Shown here: piece after piece, positions 10,460-22,300 of the stretch | How the letters are laid out: each line of letters starts with the position of its first letter | Position numbering within the stretch: position 1 is the first letter of the stretch | Assembly: GCA_914767715.1 (NCBI GenBank) | Contig: OU612067.1 | Span: 22,108,162-22,172,161 of the forward strand | Direction of reading: 5' to 3' | From: Membranipora membranacea | Taxonomy: Eukaryota; Bryozoa; Gymnolaemata; Cheilostomatida; Membraniporidae | DNA length: 64,000 bases | Position numbers and translations under genes: made by a program | The notes under the pieces: model-generated | Databases searched by the model: none | Seen by the model: only the letters and a program-made list of their open reading frames with translations | What the model was told of the DNA's origin: nothing

Positions 10460-13400
10460 GGCCTTGTAAGTTGTGTGTGTTGCAAGAAGTGTGATCGCTT
10501 TTTATCTGGTTCATCATAACTAAATATCAAGGTCTAGTCTGAATAGACTACACATAAGGATTAACAGTATCACTATAGGCTACTCACATGCAGCTTCTCT
10601 GAGGTCCACAATTTGCCTGGTCTTCTGTTATCAGCTTGTTTATCAGCAAGGTGACAGATTGTCAACACTGTAATAATGAATGTCTGTTCTATACAAGCAG
10701 CGGCCTTCCAGTCTTCTTACTTTGTGGTGAGAAGATATACAAAGCTTGACAAGCTTAATGACATTTTCCATATCTAGGTCTATCTTAGTGTTTGGTGACA
10801 TAACAAAAGGTGATATGTCTTCTTAGATATAAAAGCTACAACTAGAGCTCAACAGTTTGTCTGAGGTTTCATCAAATATATCCTTACTATCAGGCACAAT
10901 ACCATACTAAGCTCATATCATACCAGATGGCATAAAATTGCGGTACATTACTGACATGATAGCAAAAAAAACATCCCCTACACTATAGCAATATAATGGG
11001 TCCTGTTAATTGATTTGATAAATTGTCAAGGATCAAGGGACTACGGTTGATCAGTCAACTATCTGATATTTAGCTGTGTAATTTGGAACATTGCCAACTA
11101 ACTGTCATGAAGAAATAAATGTCACAACAGAATGAAACTTCAACGCTACTGTATACAGGAACTTAAGCGTATGCACTATTATCTGCCAATATACTGTACA
11201 TGATTGTCAATGAAACGTTTTATGAGCCTTTCTATAAATTTAGAGGTTTGTAATGAAAATACTTGAGTGTTTGCTGAACCAAATATTTGTGCACTTAGAT
11301 TCACAATAGTTCATCTATCTGTAAGGTAATGGCGGAGAGATTTATTAATTTTGCTCTAGTACCGGAGATTTACCCAGGATAGCCAGTTCAAACCCCAAAT
11401 TTTGTGAACGCTGTACACACTACACCAATATATATGTATACTTATATTCTCGATGGTATCATGTCCAAGTTGGTCGAAGAGAACACTGCTGACTATTCTG
11501 TGTGACTTTCATGGCGAAAACTATATGTGTGGGTTATCAAGCTTTTGAGAAAACCTAATCCCAATCAGCGCCAAGCACATCTACGGACGTGATATCTGAC
11601 ACAAACCAACAAACTACAAAATCTTCTTAATCACAACTTTTCTGTGATTATATCAACTCAACAATGGCAAAACCAGTAAAGCATGCACAGTCCAAACATA
11701 ACTAGATATGATATTGCAGGTGAATCTGCAATAATTCAGCAGGACATCATCTGATGCAATTTACGTACACTATAACTCTATTTCATACCCCCTCCATCTG
11801 ATGACTTGAATCCTCAATTCACATTTTAATTGGTAAACCTGTTTTGTGTGAGTTTGCCATGGGCCTTTTAATCACACTACGGGCAGTAGGTAATGCATAG
11901 CCAACTGATCATAATAATCAAGCACAACAGAAAGTTAACTGCAACATTTTGTCGTTATGCTGGATATAAACCAATTGAGCTTGCAAGAACTAAGCTCTAC
12001 AGAGGAATGCATCGAATACAGAAGCCGCCATGAGTTTAAACTAGTCAAACTGATGTTGAAAGCCATGACATCCTTTCGCCTCAGCTCCCAATATTGCCTA
12101 ACTTCCAAAGCTTACCTGATATCTATTCAGTTGATGACTGCTAAGAAAATTAGTCGATAATAGCTCTGATCAGCGATGACCTCGAGATAAATCCTCTTAC
12201 TTGGATCAACTAGACATCCGTTATAATGTCACAATGCAGCTCTGTATTGGAAGTGATGATTGAAAAGTTGAAGATTGCCAGAGTTTGAAAGTGGAAAAAT
12301 CTCCAAATACTTTGCTTTAAACTTAGCTCTAGGTGCCTGCCACGATATAACAGCCTTCATCTAGTTCTGGTTCTTGCGGTATACTGACCTTTTCAACTGA
12401 TGTAGCAAGATAATTGTGAATATTTTAACAAACTAAGGGGTGTAACTAAATTTCAAATTGAAATGTTCCCCTTAATGAGCTGATGAAAACAGGCAGATCT
12501 TTATAGAATTTGGAAATTTAAAACAGTGAACCTTTGAATTATGAAGTATAAGAGCGTTGCAGTTTGGCAAAATAGCACTAATTTCTGCCTATCTGCCTCT
12601 TAACCAAAAGCTATACATTGGGAAGGGGGGGGGGGGGGGTTATTAAGACTGTTTCAAATGTCATCATCATTGATTCAAAGTTTTGCTTTGCGATTTTCTA
12701 AATAAAAATTCAGTTGCATACCTGTTAACTGTTACACTATATAAAAGAGAGCCATAACCTGATAATATAGTATATCATGAGAGAAGGGGGACTTTGTACA
12801 CCACTGGCTTAAATCATCTAGCTAAACTATGCATTTTTTATATTTTACATGGCTAGATGCCAATACTGCTTCATCAGTTGACAGAAATAACAAGCTTGAA
12901 TCTAACTATTTTTGGCTCGGTGCCTGAGTGTTTAATGATGCATATCAGATGGTGGTCTATCCTACATTCCGATAGGATTGCCTAGCTGTAAATGGATAAT
13001 GATTCAAGTATCTCACAGCCAGTCAGCTCAACAAAGTGTAGCGAAATTTGACCCGATGACAAACTTGACAGTAACCATTTTAATTTAGTGTCAGTGTTGA
13101 CTCTCAAAAAACTATCACATATCAATCAAACATACAAAAGTTTCTATTTTGTATGTTGTTAATGATGCTTGTAAGAAGGCTTGTGAGTTTTGTCATAACA
13201 AATAAAGACTTTATACTCAGTCTATTGTAAGCAAGGCCATTATAAAGGAAAAAGCAACAACCAGTATAACTTCATTGTGATTCACACATTCACTAAACGT
13301 ATGCCAAAGCTTATAGACCACAGAATTAAATTCTACTCATGGAATTCAATGCTATAGACTGTTTTGTTTTGACATTTGGACCTGCCTACACTTAAATCTA

Positions 13401-13790
13401 GATAGTGAAGGCTAAATGCAAGGGTTATGATATCCAGCTATTTCAGCTATTTTCTCAAAGGTTGTCATGGTGATTTATCATAATTGTCTTCAATGATTTA
13501 CTGGTAAAGCTTTGATATGCTAACGATGGTCAACTAAGAGTCTCAATATCTGCCAAAATACTTCCCATACATATTTAACAATGTTCGCATTCGGTGCGCG
13601 GTAGGGGCAATGAAGTTGTGAACTAAGCTAAATAAATTCTTTTAAAGATAGCTTGACTTTATCTCTCAAAAACTTTACGGTGTAGACACAGAAAATTTAT
13701 TTCAATGTCTAATATTCACCACCATTTCATACAATATACCTACAATACTAACAAATCTCATATCAAGTTTCACACACTGCACAAATATGG
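10460..13790. other. Intergenic, no gene seen
   Basis: AT-rich sequence with no convincing open frame or splice-supported exon on either strand. It holds one G run at 12625-12639. No repeat with definable ends was recognised. Confidence 0.6.
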
Positions 13791-13931
13791 CTGATGCCCC
13801 CCCCCCCCCAGAAATCGATGTTGAGTTGTGTCGCCCACAGAACAACCCTCAGATATCACCACTGGGCTCCAAGGTGCGGATTTTATAATCTTCTTTTAAA
13901 AACATCAATTGACAATTTCGATCGATTTAGA

Positions 13932-14105
13932 AGTAGGATGTGGCTCAGGTGGTTAGAGCAACTGCCCTCTAACACACAGTGTTGGAGGTCATGGGGTCAA
14001 ATCGCCCTGCTGTCTTCTAAGAACTGGGCCCTGTGTCTGCAAACTTAGAGCAACTTGGCGCTAAATTAGGCGGCCTTGCCCTTAATCAACCACATCAATC
14101 AATCG
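13932..14105 (+). mobile_element. tRNA-derived SINE (copy 1)
   Basis: Starts with a tRNA-like head: GATGTGGCTCAGGTGGTTAG (A-box type) and GGGGTCAAATC (B-box type). A body follows that shares CTGCAAACTTAGAGCAACTT and GGCCTTGCCCTT with the element near 38680-38862, ending in a short (ATCA)n tail. The missing acceptor pairing and the shared non-tRNA body make it a SINE rather than a tRNA gene. Confidence 0.7.
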
Positions 14106-14109
14106 AGGG

Positions 14110-15778
14110 AACAAAGTTATGAAGTGCAAGAAGAGCATGATTTATTCCTTTGATACTGAAATTAGATAGCTATATGCTGTATCAAAGTTATCTTGAGTAA
14201 GTCAGAACCATCGCAATAAGAATTGAAAGCCAGAGAGCAGATCAGAGCCCTAAATATCCCAACTTTGCACAGATGGAAGGATTGTCTCCACTCAACAAGT
14301 GGGACAGTAGCTCCTTCATCTAAACTGCCTCATCATTAAAATATAGATTGGATACATATATTAGATATATCTCCCATCAGCATTTAGGGGTCACAGAATG
14401 AAGTCAATGATCGATCAACGGTTCATAGACTGTTACAAAGAGTATTTATCAACTAAACAGGAGACTTTTATTCAGCAATGATCAGGAACTGGATTTAGAG
14501 GCAACAGTCATCAATTCAGCAATAGTTTTATCAGCAATGTAAGACAGCGTATATCTGCATCCATATGTGGCGGTAAGTTATCAGCAAAGTCTCAGTTGTG
14601 GCCTCATGATAAATTCCATCCCAATTTCGAATACATTTAAAAAAACCGGTTGAGGGTATGTGTGGTGGTAATTATCTCGAGCTAGCGGTTCATTCGATAA
14701 AGTTTATAGCCCATCAGTTACACATGGAGTATTCATACAACAGTGCTTTATGCTTAGCCTCTTTTATAGCCAGTGGCGATTAGGCAATTCGAACTGCGAA
14801 TTGTGCCTGATGGATTTACACCAGCAGTGCAGTCATGAAGTTAGTTGGTGGACGCAAGCCAGTAGGATTAATATTATTTTATAATATTTTATCTTAATCA
14901 GTTAATTGGTGACTTCAAAAGGAAAGGTTGAATCGCAGAAAAAATTATAAGAATCATAGATAGTAAATGGTGTGTTAATGATGACAGGGACATCAAATTG
15001 CATTAGATCTATAAGAAATTGACATCAAATCACAATGCAAGTTGAGGATTTAAACGACTCTTACATCAGTATTCCATTCAAATCTCATTTAGAAGTTGCG
15101 TTTTGTAACACGATGGTGCAACATCCAAACCTGCAGTGAGGAACCGGACATCCCAACACAAAATATACCTTGCACATGATATGAACAATTAATTATCAGT
15201 ACTCAATAACAGACAAGCTGGATAAAGCATTCTTTACTGCCACCAAATGCTCACCGGACCGCCACATCCGTGCAACAAACACAGTCACAGCGTCATTATA
15301 CCATTGTTGAGTTGGGATTGATCTCAATCCTATGACTGCAGAACCTAAATGTGCCACTGACTAAGTTAGTGAGGCAGCTGCCATATCCACTAATCACTAG
15401 AGAAAGTGAAGTTCAGTATTTGAAATACATAAAAAATTATTGCTGCTGCTTTTGCATAATATCAACAAAACTTCGAGGGATCTTATGTGATGTATAGCTT
15501 TCATGCCAATAAACAAATTTTTCAATCCTTAAAATAGAAACACAATTCAGTGCAGCAGTTGAGGTGTAGGTTTACATTATTTGTTTATTCAACTGATAAA
15601 TGACATTGATGATGATGAATGGGAGCTCGAATCCTAAAAATTGAACAATATATTATTGCAGTAACACTCATTGCTCACTGGTATCAACCAAACAAGCTAG
15701 ACTCTGATTCTCAAGGAGATAAAACCACATGATTAGGCAAAATTTGTTATCAAATGGGAGGTTACAAAATAAATATTA
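14110..15778. other. Intergenic, no gene seen
   Basis: No coding signal on either strand. No repeat with definable ends was recognised. Confidence 0.55.
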
Positions 15779-16036
15779 CCCTATAGGAGTTTAATTTAGC
15801 TAGAATTTACTTTCGGACCCAGGGCATAACCCTCCATCTGATTGCAAGGCAGACACTTAGACCACTACATCACACTACCTTACATGCGTAGGTAAGGTGT
15901 ATTCCTGTATAATTGTACATTGTTTATGAAACTAGCATTGCTTAGTAAGTAATTTCCGCTATCATAACATTTTGCTACTTAGGCAAAACCGCGAAAAGCG
16001 AATCCTAAATGCCGCGGAAACTAAACTCCTATAGGG
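15779..16036. mobile_element. Short TIR element (MITE) with a tRNA-like stretch
   Basis: CCCTATAGGAGTTTAATTT at 15779 is mirrored by the reverse complement of AAACTAAACTCCTATAGGG ending at 16036, giving terminal repeats of about 19 bp on a 258-bp element. Inside, on the minus strand, GATGTAGTGGTCTAAGTG, CTGCCTTGCAATC and GGGTCCGAAAG look like a degenerate tRNA. No target duplication is visible. Confidence 0.65.
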
Positions 16037-16179
16037 CACATGGCACTGGTTTCTTATCAGTGTGTTTATCCATCAGTCAACAAATGGAATGTCGCAATTT
16101 TAAAGAGACAGTTTGTTGACTGATGTCTATTTGGCGATTGTTTAGTGTTCACTTATTAACAGAGCAAAGGGAAAGAGTT

Positions 16180-16410
16180 GCTGTTTAGTAAGAAACAGAA
16201 GATTGGGCTGCCCCTGAAGTGGGAGGCAAGGTGCCCTAAATCCTCATACTGAGAATGTGATACATCCTATAATGCATCCTAGAGGTGAGACCATAGAAGA
16301 CCTCCGAATCGTCGGTGTTTAGTGAGCTGCCAAAACTGAACTGGCACTAATCGTCCATTGGCAGCGACACTTTGATCTTAGCCAATAGGCCGAGAAGTGA
16401 AGAGAAGAGA
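16180..16410 (-). mobile_element. U2 snRNA-derived SINE, copy 1, with 17-bp target duplication
   Basis: Read on the minus strand, the 5' end is CACTTCTCGGCCTATTGGCT then AAGATCAAAGTGT, which closely follows the 5' end of U2 snRNA. The remaining 190 or so bases are not U2 and are shared with 36116-36355. Flanks AGCAAAGGGAAAGAGTT (16163-16179) and AGCAAAGGGGAAGAGTT (16411-16427) form a 17-bp duplication with one mismatch, a mark of LINE-driven retroposition. Confidence 0.85.
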
Positions 16411-16429
16411 AGCAAAGGGGAAGAGTTCA

Positions 16430-17060
16430 TGATCACAATATTGCATAACACTGATTTCTTATCACAAGTCACAACCAATGCAGTACTGGTTAATGCTACA
16501 AAACCTTAAAGGTCCCCAAGCAGGGTTCACAATACGAGACAAATCAGGAACACTATGTTGTGCACGAGAGTCTTTAACATACCTAATCAAGCTTTAAATG
16601 CATTTTTACAAATAAGGGCCCCTTGGCAGCTGCTCAAATACAACAATGTCTAGCCGCAGCCTCAAAAACATGCCTCATTATTATTTCCTCATGATTATAT
16701 AAATTATTATTTGCAAAATTTGCACTGTCTGTGATCATATTTCCTGACCTTCAGAGTAAACTTCAACAACATCTAAGTTTATTTTGAAGGAAATGTGCGG
16801 CAAATTGTCGACTTCCTTAAGCAGTAATCGCAGTCCCAATATGACAAAGTACTAAATGAATCTTTTTTCAACCTGAGATAATTGGCCTTTTGTGTCCGAA
16901 TCATTGGCCACAGCATAGAAAGATAAACATTTCTGTGAAGACGTACATAAACATTTCTGTGAATTATCACGTTTGACACCTGTGTATCCTGAGATGTCAT
17001 TGAAGCTAATGTTCAGAGATTATCTGTTTGTGGCTTTGCTAGAGCGTTGAAATGAATAGC
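16430..17060. other. Intergenic, no gene seen
   Basis: No supported coding region or recognised repeat. The minus-strand frame at 16779-17000 has no recognisable motif. Confidence 0.5.
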
Positions 17061-17064
17061 TAGT

Positions 17065-17582
17065 ACAATTAGATGAATTGCCTATTACAATGTAGTAATA
17101 AAGGAAGGAATTTTCTTTTTCACAAGTTTGTCAAATCTAGGGTCCATAAAGGCCAGGCATCCAAGCACATACTTCATCTTGTTAGCAAATCAAACAGACA
17201 TACACGATCACTTCGTAGCAGCTGCGCAATAATTAAACCCTCATATAGCTCAAACCTAGGCAAATCAGCCTTTTTAAATATTTTTCATACATTTATAACT
17301 AAATCAACCAAGCCTCATCAATCATTATCATTTAATCCTACCTAATGCTGTTAACTTGTATCTTTGTTTGCCACTTTCTGTTTCTTCTTTTCTTTTTTCA
17401 TCTTATTCATGAAATTTATGATACCAAGCTTTTATTATCCTACTCACTATGTAACACCCTACCACTTATATCTTTTTATTCAAGTCATTTTTTGTATCCA
17501 TGTTAATGTGTATGAGGTCAACAAGTTATTTTTAATTTGCTCTAATTATAAACTTCTAGAAAACCTCAATAAATAAATAAAT
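17065..17582 (+). mobile_element. LINE 3'-end fragment with (AATA)n tail
   Basis: The open frame near 17073-17345 reads SNRHTRSLRSS and NLGKSAFLNIF, like the C-terminal tail of non-LTR retrotransposon ORF2 proteins (HTRS followed by a LGKSSF-like box). A 3' region ending in AATAAATAAATAAAT follows. The reverse transcriptase core is absent, so it is 5'-truncated. Confidence 0.6.
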
Positions 17583-17584
17583 CA

Positions 17585-18173
17585 ACAGATTTCAATTTGA
17601 TACTATCTCATTGGAAAACACCAGAATCACAAAAATAGTAAACCTTTTAAAATGCATGTCACTTGAAAAGTATGACAGTCATCATAGATCCCGGAGATAT
17701 GTTATCTTGTTTTAAAATAACTTGCTTTAGTGTAAAGTATATATATTATTTTTAAAAAGGTTGCAAAATCTGTCCGGGACAATGAAACATTCCGAAAGAC
17801 GACAACTTCTCGTTCCCGGGAAACCATCTCGTGTCATAATCAATATGATATGTCAACTTCCACATGTCTTGGCACATTATTATTCATTGTAAGGGTCTTT
17901 TCTATGATTTTGGTGAGTGTGTAACTCCTTATCATGGCAACGTCAAAAGTGCTTCAAGTGAAGTTATCATTTCACTGTTTTAAGAATAGTTTGGGCAGAA
18001 AAGGTCCTATAATATTTTTTGTTACTGCTCTCAATAATATCCTTGTCTCTCTTTTACTTTGAATATGAGTACCATAGAATGCAATGCGGGTATATAGTTT
18101 GTGATAATCTTGTGGAGAGGATATGAACAGCCTCAAATGTATACACTGCACAGACTGTCATACGACATTATAG
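17585..18173. other. Intergenic, no gene seen
   Basis: AT-rich, no open frame of note. Lies downstream of the caspase gene's 3' end. Confidence 0.5.
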
Positions 18174-18263
18174 AATAATATGAGCTGACTCGATATATAA
18201 TTTTGGTCCAATCAAAATAATATGATTGGACCAAAATTATATATCGAGCCAGCTCATATTATT
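18174..18263. repeat. Near-perfect hairpin, 41-bp arms
   Basis: 18174-18214 is the reverse complement of 18223-18263 with one mismatch and an 8-base loop. Core: CGATATATAATTTTGGTCCA. Probably a tiny MITE; too far from any transcript end to call a terminator. Confidence 0.8.
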
Positions 18264-18878
18264 CATATTATGCTTTCTATTGTGGAAAACATCTTGGAAA
18301 AGTGGGAATAAGATCTTATACAATATCCGAGAGCAGATGTTAATATATCACCATACAAAGCAGATGTGCTCTGATCACTAATCCAAATAAGTAGGTTTAA
18401 AGTGAAATCTGATAAAATATATTAACAAAAGCTAAAAAATCAATTCGATTTTTTTTCCCATACATTTATGGTATTCCTTCTCTCTTGAACTTATTTCTAA
18501 CTGCTTGAGCTCTGTTCGTAGTGCGTGTGCAAATAATGATTCTAAACTGTTTTTTTTTCATTAAACCCAATATTCTGTTGCATGCTGTACATGTTGTATT
18601 TATATAGTTATAAGGGAGATCCTAAATAAATGGTGAAAAAAATCAAGAACTATTTAACACTGCCATGCTGGCAATAAAAAAATGACAACTAGATAAAAAA
18701 AGGTAGAATAGCTATTACATATACAAATGAAAATCCACATCACTTCACATAATGATAAAGAGTAGTTGGTAATTTATGGTGAATATTCAGCATAGGGTAC
18801 TGGTAGTGTTACTCAGTATACTACAAAAGATGTACAGATCATTAGACCGACCCGCTCATAGTTTTAGATAGTCAGTCT

Positions 18879-19319
18879 TCATTTTAGCTTTGGTAAGCCG
18901 AGCTTCTCCATGAGACACTGCTTTGAAAACATGTTTTGGTTTTGTTGAAGATCTGATTTAGGCGCTGCAGGGGGAAGCACAAGACATTTCTTGAGTGTGC
19001 TTCTGGTTTCTGATGTTTGGAACTTGCTGTCTGGCTTACGATCCATAGCTATTTTGGCATACGTTACCATTTCATCTATGGTTTTCTTCCCATCGGCCAG
19101 AGCAAACTGGCTGGCTATGGCTCCTGTGAAGGCACCTCTATGAGACATTCCTCCAGCCACTGTTGACATGAGTAACAGAGTATGAGGCCTCTCTAGCTCT
19201 ACATGACGCTTTTCAGCTGTGTTTGCATGACCAGCATCTTTCTTCTGTCCTTGAGCATCTCTCTGCTGTCTTTGAGCACCAGCTTGAGAATGTGCTTGAC
19301 AAGCCTGAATTATTAGAAT
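18879..19319 (-). CDS. Caspase active-site Cys and small-subunit (p10) exon
   Basis: Terminal 441-bp exon, stop TGA at 18879-18881. It starts ILIIQACQ, the caspase QACxG motif with the nucleophile Cys at 19299-19301; the usual glycine after QACx is replaced by Ala. A Gln/Lys/Asp-rich stretch of about 37 residues, with Asp at exon residues 21 and 28, could be the interdomain cleavage linker. The p10 part has [15 protein letters not shown], where SHR matches the SWR of caspases and gives the second S1 arginine. It closes with a Leu/Pro-rich tail and [16 protein letters not shown]. All four expected residues (R, H, C, R) are present, so activity toward Asp is plausible. Confidence 0.88.
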   Translation of the reverse strand: MLIIQACQAHSQAGAQRQQRDAQGQKKDAGHANTAEKRHVELERPHTLLLMSTVAGGMSHRGAFTGAIASQFALADGKKTIDEMVTYAKIAMDRKPDSKFQTSETRSTLKKCLVLPPAAPKSDLQQNQNMFSKQCLMEKLGLPKLK

Positions 19320-22300
19320 CTGCAAAATCAACAAAATGAGCTAAATGTGACATACTATACAGGCACCAGTGATGGTAACTATGAAGATCTAGCTCCTAAT
19401 AATTGCTAATAAACAAAGTTATCATACAGCTGTACAATAAAAACCTACAATCCAATGTGTGGATCGTGATTTGATCATCTCAACAAGAACATGAATAAAT
19501 GCTGTCGGTGTGGCTAATAAAATCAATGAAATGTATGAATGTTTGCCTTGGTTGCATCATAATGCATCATCAGGCTCATCTTTTCCACTGTTATTGTGTG
19601 AATAATGATCTGAGTTTGTCGTGTATCACAAATGTAGCATTGTTGTTCATGGTGAACTCAATTCGTTAGGTCTCACAATCTCACCAGGGGGATCCGTTCA
19701 GGAAGTAGTTCTGCTAGCAACTCCAGCAATTCAGTAATAGACATCATGCAGTTGTTGTTTCCTATCAACGAACCAGCTGTACCATGTGACATGACAGACA
19801 TAACAAGTAGTGACAGACCTTGCCTAACCAATGATGGGAGGCTGGAACGGATTTCGCGAAAAAGATCATATTCTTTCCATTTCGTTGTCTCTGTCACAAA
19901 TCCAGATTTGTCAAGGCTCTCCTTCATAATACGAGCTTCTTCCTCAGCCCCTTCCCTGTTCACAGAGTTGAACATCACTAATCCACATCTCTTTACATTA
20001 GTTTGCTGGTATGGGATGATATACTGATCACTGAGATCAAACAGACGGTTGATGTCGTCTATGTTGAGTGGATGCTTCTCTATGAGTTCCTTCAGTATTT
20101 GCTGTTCGCCTTAACGAAAGAAAATTGAAAAATTCTATATTGAAATGCAGGAGAGAGGAAGTGACTTATATTAATTGATAAGTCACTATTAGGTATTGGA
20201 AACATATTCATGTAATTTTAGATTTTGCATTGATTAAGCTCGCTGGTTTCATTCTAGGTGGGCTTCGACGAAGAAACCTGGGTTTAACAAATGTGGGGTT
20301 TATCAAACACGTTCATCCGTTGCATTTCAAGATAACATTTGAAGATAACAGATGCTATAAGGTTTTAAGTTTCTGAATGATGAGCTTACTTGATATAATC
20401 TTTAGCTTTGAGATATAGTCTTCTAGCACTTCATGACCTGTCTTGTCTATGCTTGAATCTGAAATATTGAACAGCATGTTTTACCTGACACCAACCTTCA
20501 GTCCGATTGCATCAGAAAACAGAGAGAGGTTAGGACAAGATGAATATGTTTGCTAACTCTCCCAAAAAATGGTCAGGCTTTTGAATAGTAAATTAGTTAC
20601 GATAAAACAATTACACTTAGATAACGTCATAGACTTAATAATAAAGCTTGACAGGACACTATATATAGCTGAAGTGTGGCACTTTATTGTGGGGCAACGT
20701 AACGTAATTTGTAATTCTTTACTAATTTATTATGAACTTTTATTAACCACCGATCAATGCGTGAAGCAAATAAGACCATGTGAAAACAAAAAACAAAAGA
20801 AAAAATAAGAAGGCATTGATGTATTGGCGTATAAATTATTCACAAATACTTTCGTACTAATAGGGATTCCCCTGATTTCGTGAAATGTTGGATGTTAACG
20901 ATGCAAGTAACCGAATCGCGTAGACTTTCACAAACTGTTATCTGATTGGCTGTCAGATTTGAATGATTGGCTGTTTGTTTTGATTGATAAGTCAAGGCCA
21001 TATCTATGTAAACAACTTTGGTTAAAAAGATGCAATGGTTGATCAATATGTTGAGTGTCTCATTGATTTGGACCTGGAGCAAGAGGGAGAGGGGATGCAA
21101 TGACTAATGGGGTATCAAATTGAATAAATATGAGGAGATAGTTGAGCCTACGCATATCCAGAAGCTGAATCACTGGGCTGGTTGGTATAATAAACAAGGA
21201 GAAACAGCTTCTCCTTGGTTTAATTTTTTCTTTATAATTTTTCTCTATCACTGTAGGCCGATGATTGAGACTGGCTGAGGAGGATTACAGAATGATAACA
21301 CCCATAAATCATTAGTACGAATTTGGGAAATGACAATCATGAATGCCAGGCTGATATTCGTACAAAATTTATTTTGCAAGAATTGGTGGAAATTTGCACG
21401 AGCATGTGGCCTCTGCTTTAATGACAAGCTGCTAACTCTATTGTAATTCTCAAAGTCCGTTTAAAATTGATCGAGTGATCAACAAAAAGCCTGGATTTTA
21501 GACAGTAAATCAATGGTAGCATCTTTGCTTCTAACTTCCAATGACGTTACGTAGCCCACAATTAACTTCCTCAATGCCTCAATGCTTATGCTCCATAGAG
21601 TGTCCTGTCTAGGTATATTATTAAGTCTATTGATTACGAACACTTTGTCATTATAGGATTGCCTAGCAGACAACAAATTCTTCAATAAAACAGTTTACTT
21701 ACATGGATACATGAGCAGTTTCGGCACACAACGACGGTTCTTATCAACTTCCCTACTGCACACATAGGTGTCCTCACCAGTATAGCAAACATTGTCTGCC
21801 TCTGTTGTTTTGAACCAAGAAGGATCAACTGCTTTAGCCGGATTCATATTGTTTGCCAGTAGGCAGTGAGAACAATAGAATATACTCTCATACCGTATCC
21901 CCTTCCACACAGACTTAAGTTCCTCTGTGAGCTGTCGAAGAGTAGTAAGCTGCATATGCCATGCCTCACAGATCTTTTTCTGGTGAGTGAGTGTTATTAA
22001 GGTGACCCTGCATTCTTTTGATTCATGGAGTAGATGCTGAATGATCCCGTTACCAGTAGTGATTGAAGCACCATTTGTGCCCACCTCAGGAAAGCTTGAA
22101 AGGTGTGAGTTAATACCCAAGTAAGAAGCAGTAATGAGAGAGAAGACATATCCAGGTACAGGAAGACCGCGAAGTAATAGATCTATCTTCAACGGGATGA
22201 GCTGTCCAAATACCGAAGGTGCTACTACCATTCGAGTGGCAAAATAAGGAATGATGTATTTCTGATTGCTTATTGCAGCAGTTGAACCACATAGATGTAC

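Noticed and set aside
13932-14010. tRNA gene candidate
   Set aside because: Acceptor stem does not pair, and the same non-tRNA body follows in another copy, so it is a SINE.
16370-16410. Functional U2 snRNA gene
   Set aside because: Only the first 30 or so bases resemble U2; Sm site and 3' stem-loops are absent.
21479-21685. Minus-strand frame ([16 protein letters not shown]...) just after the Roc-COR exon
   Set aside because: Looks protein-like, but its acceptor phase does not fit the preceding exon and it ends in TGA before the caspase. At most an alternative exon.
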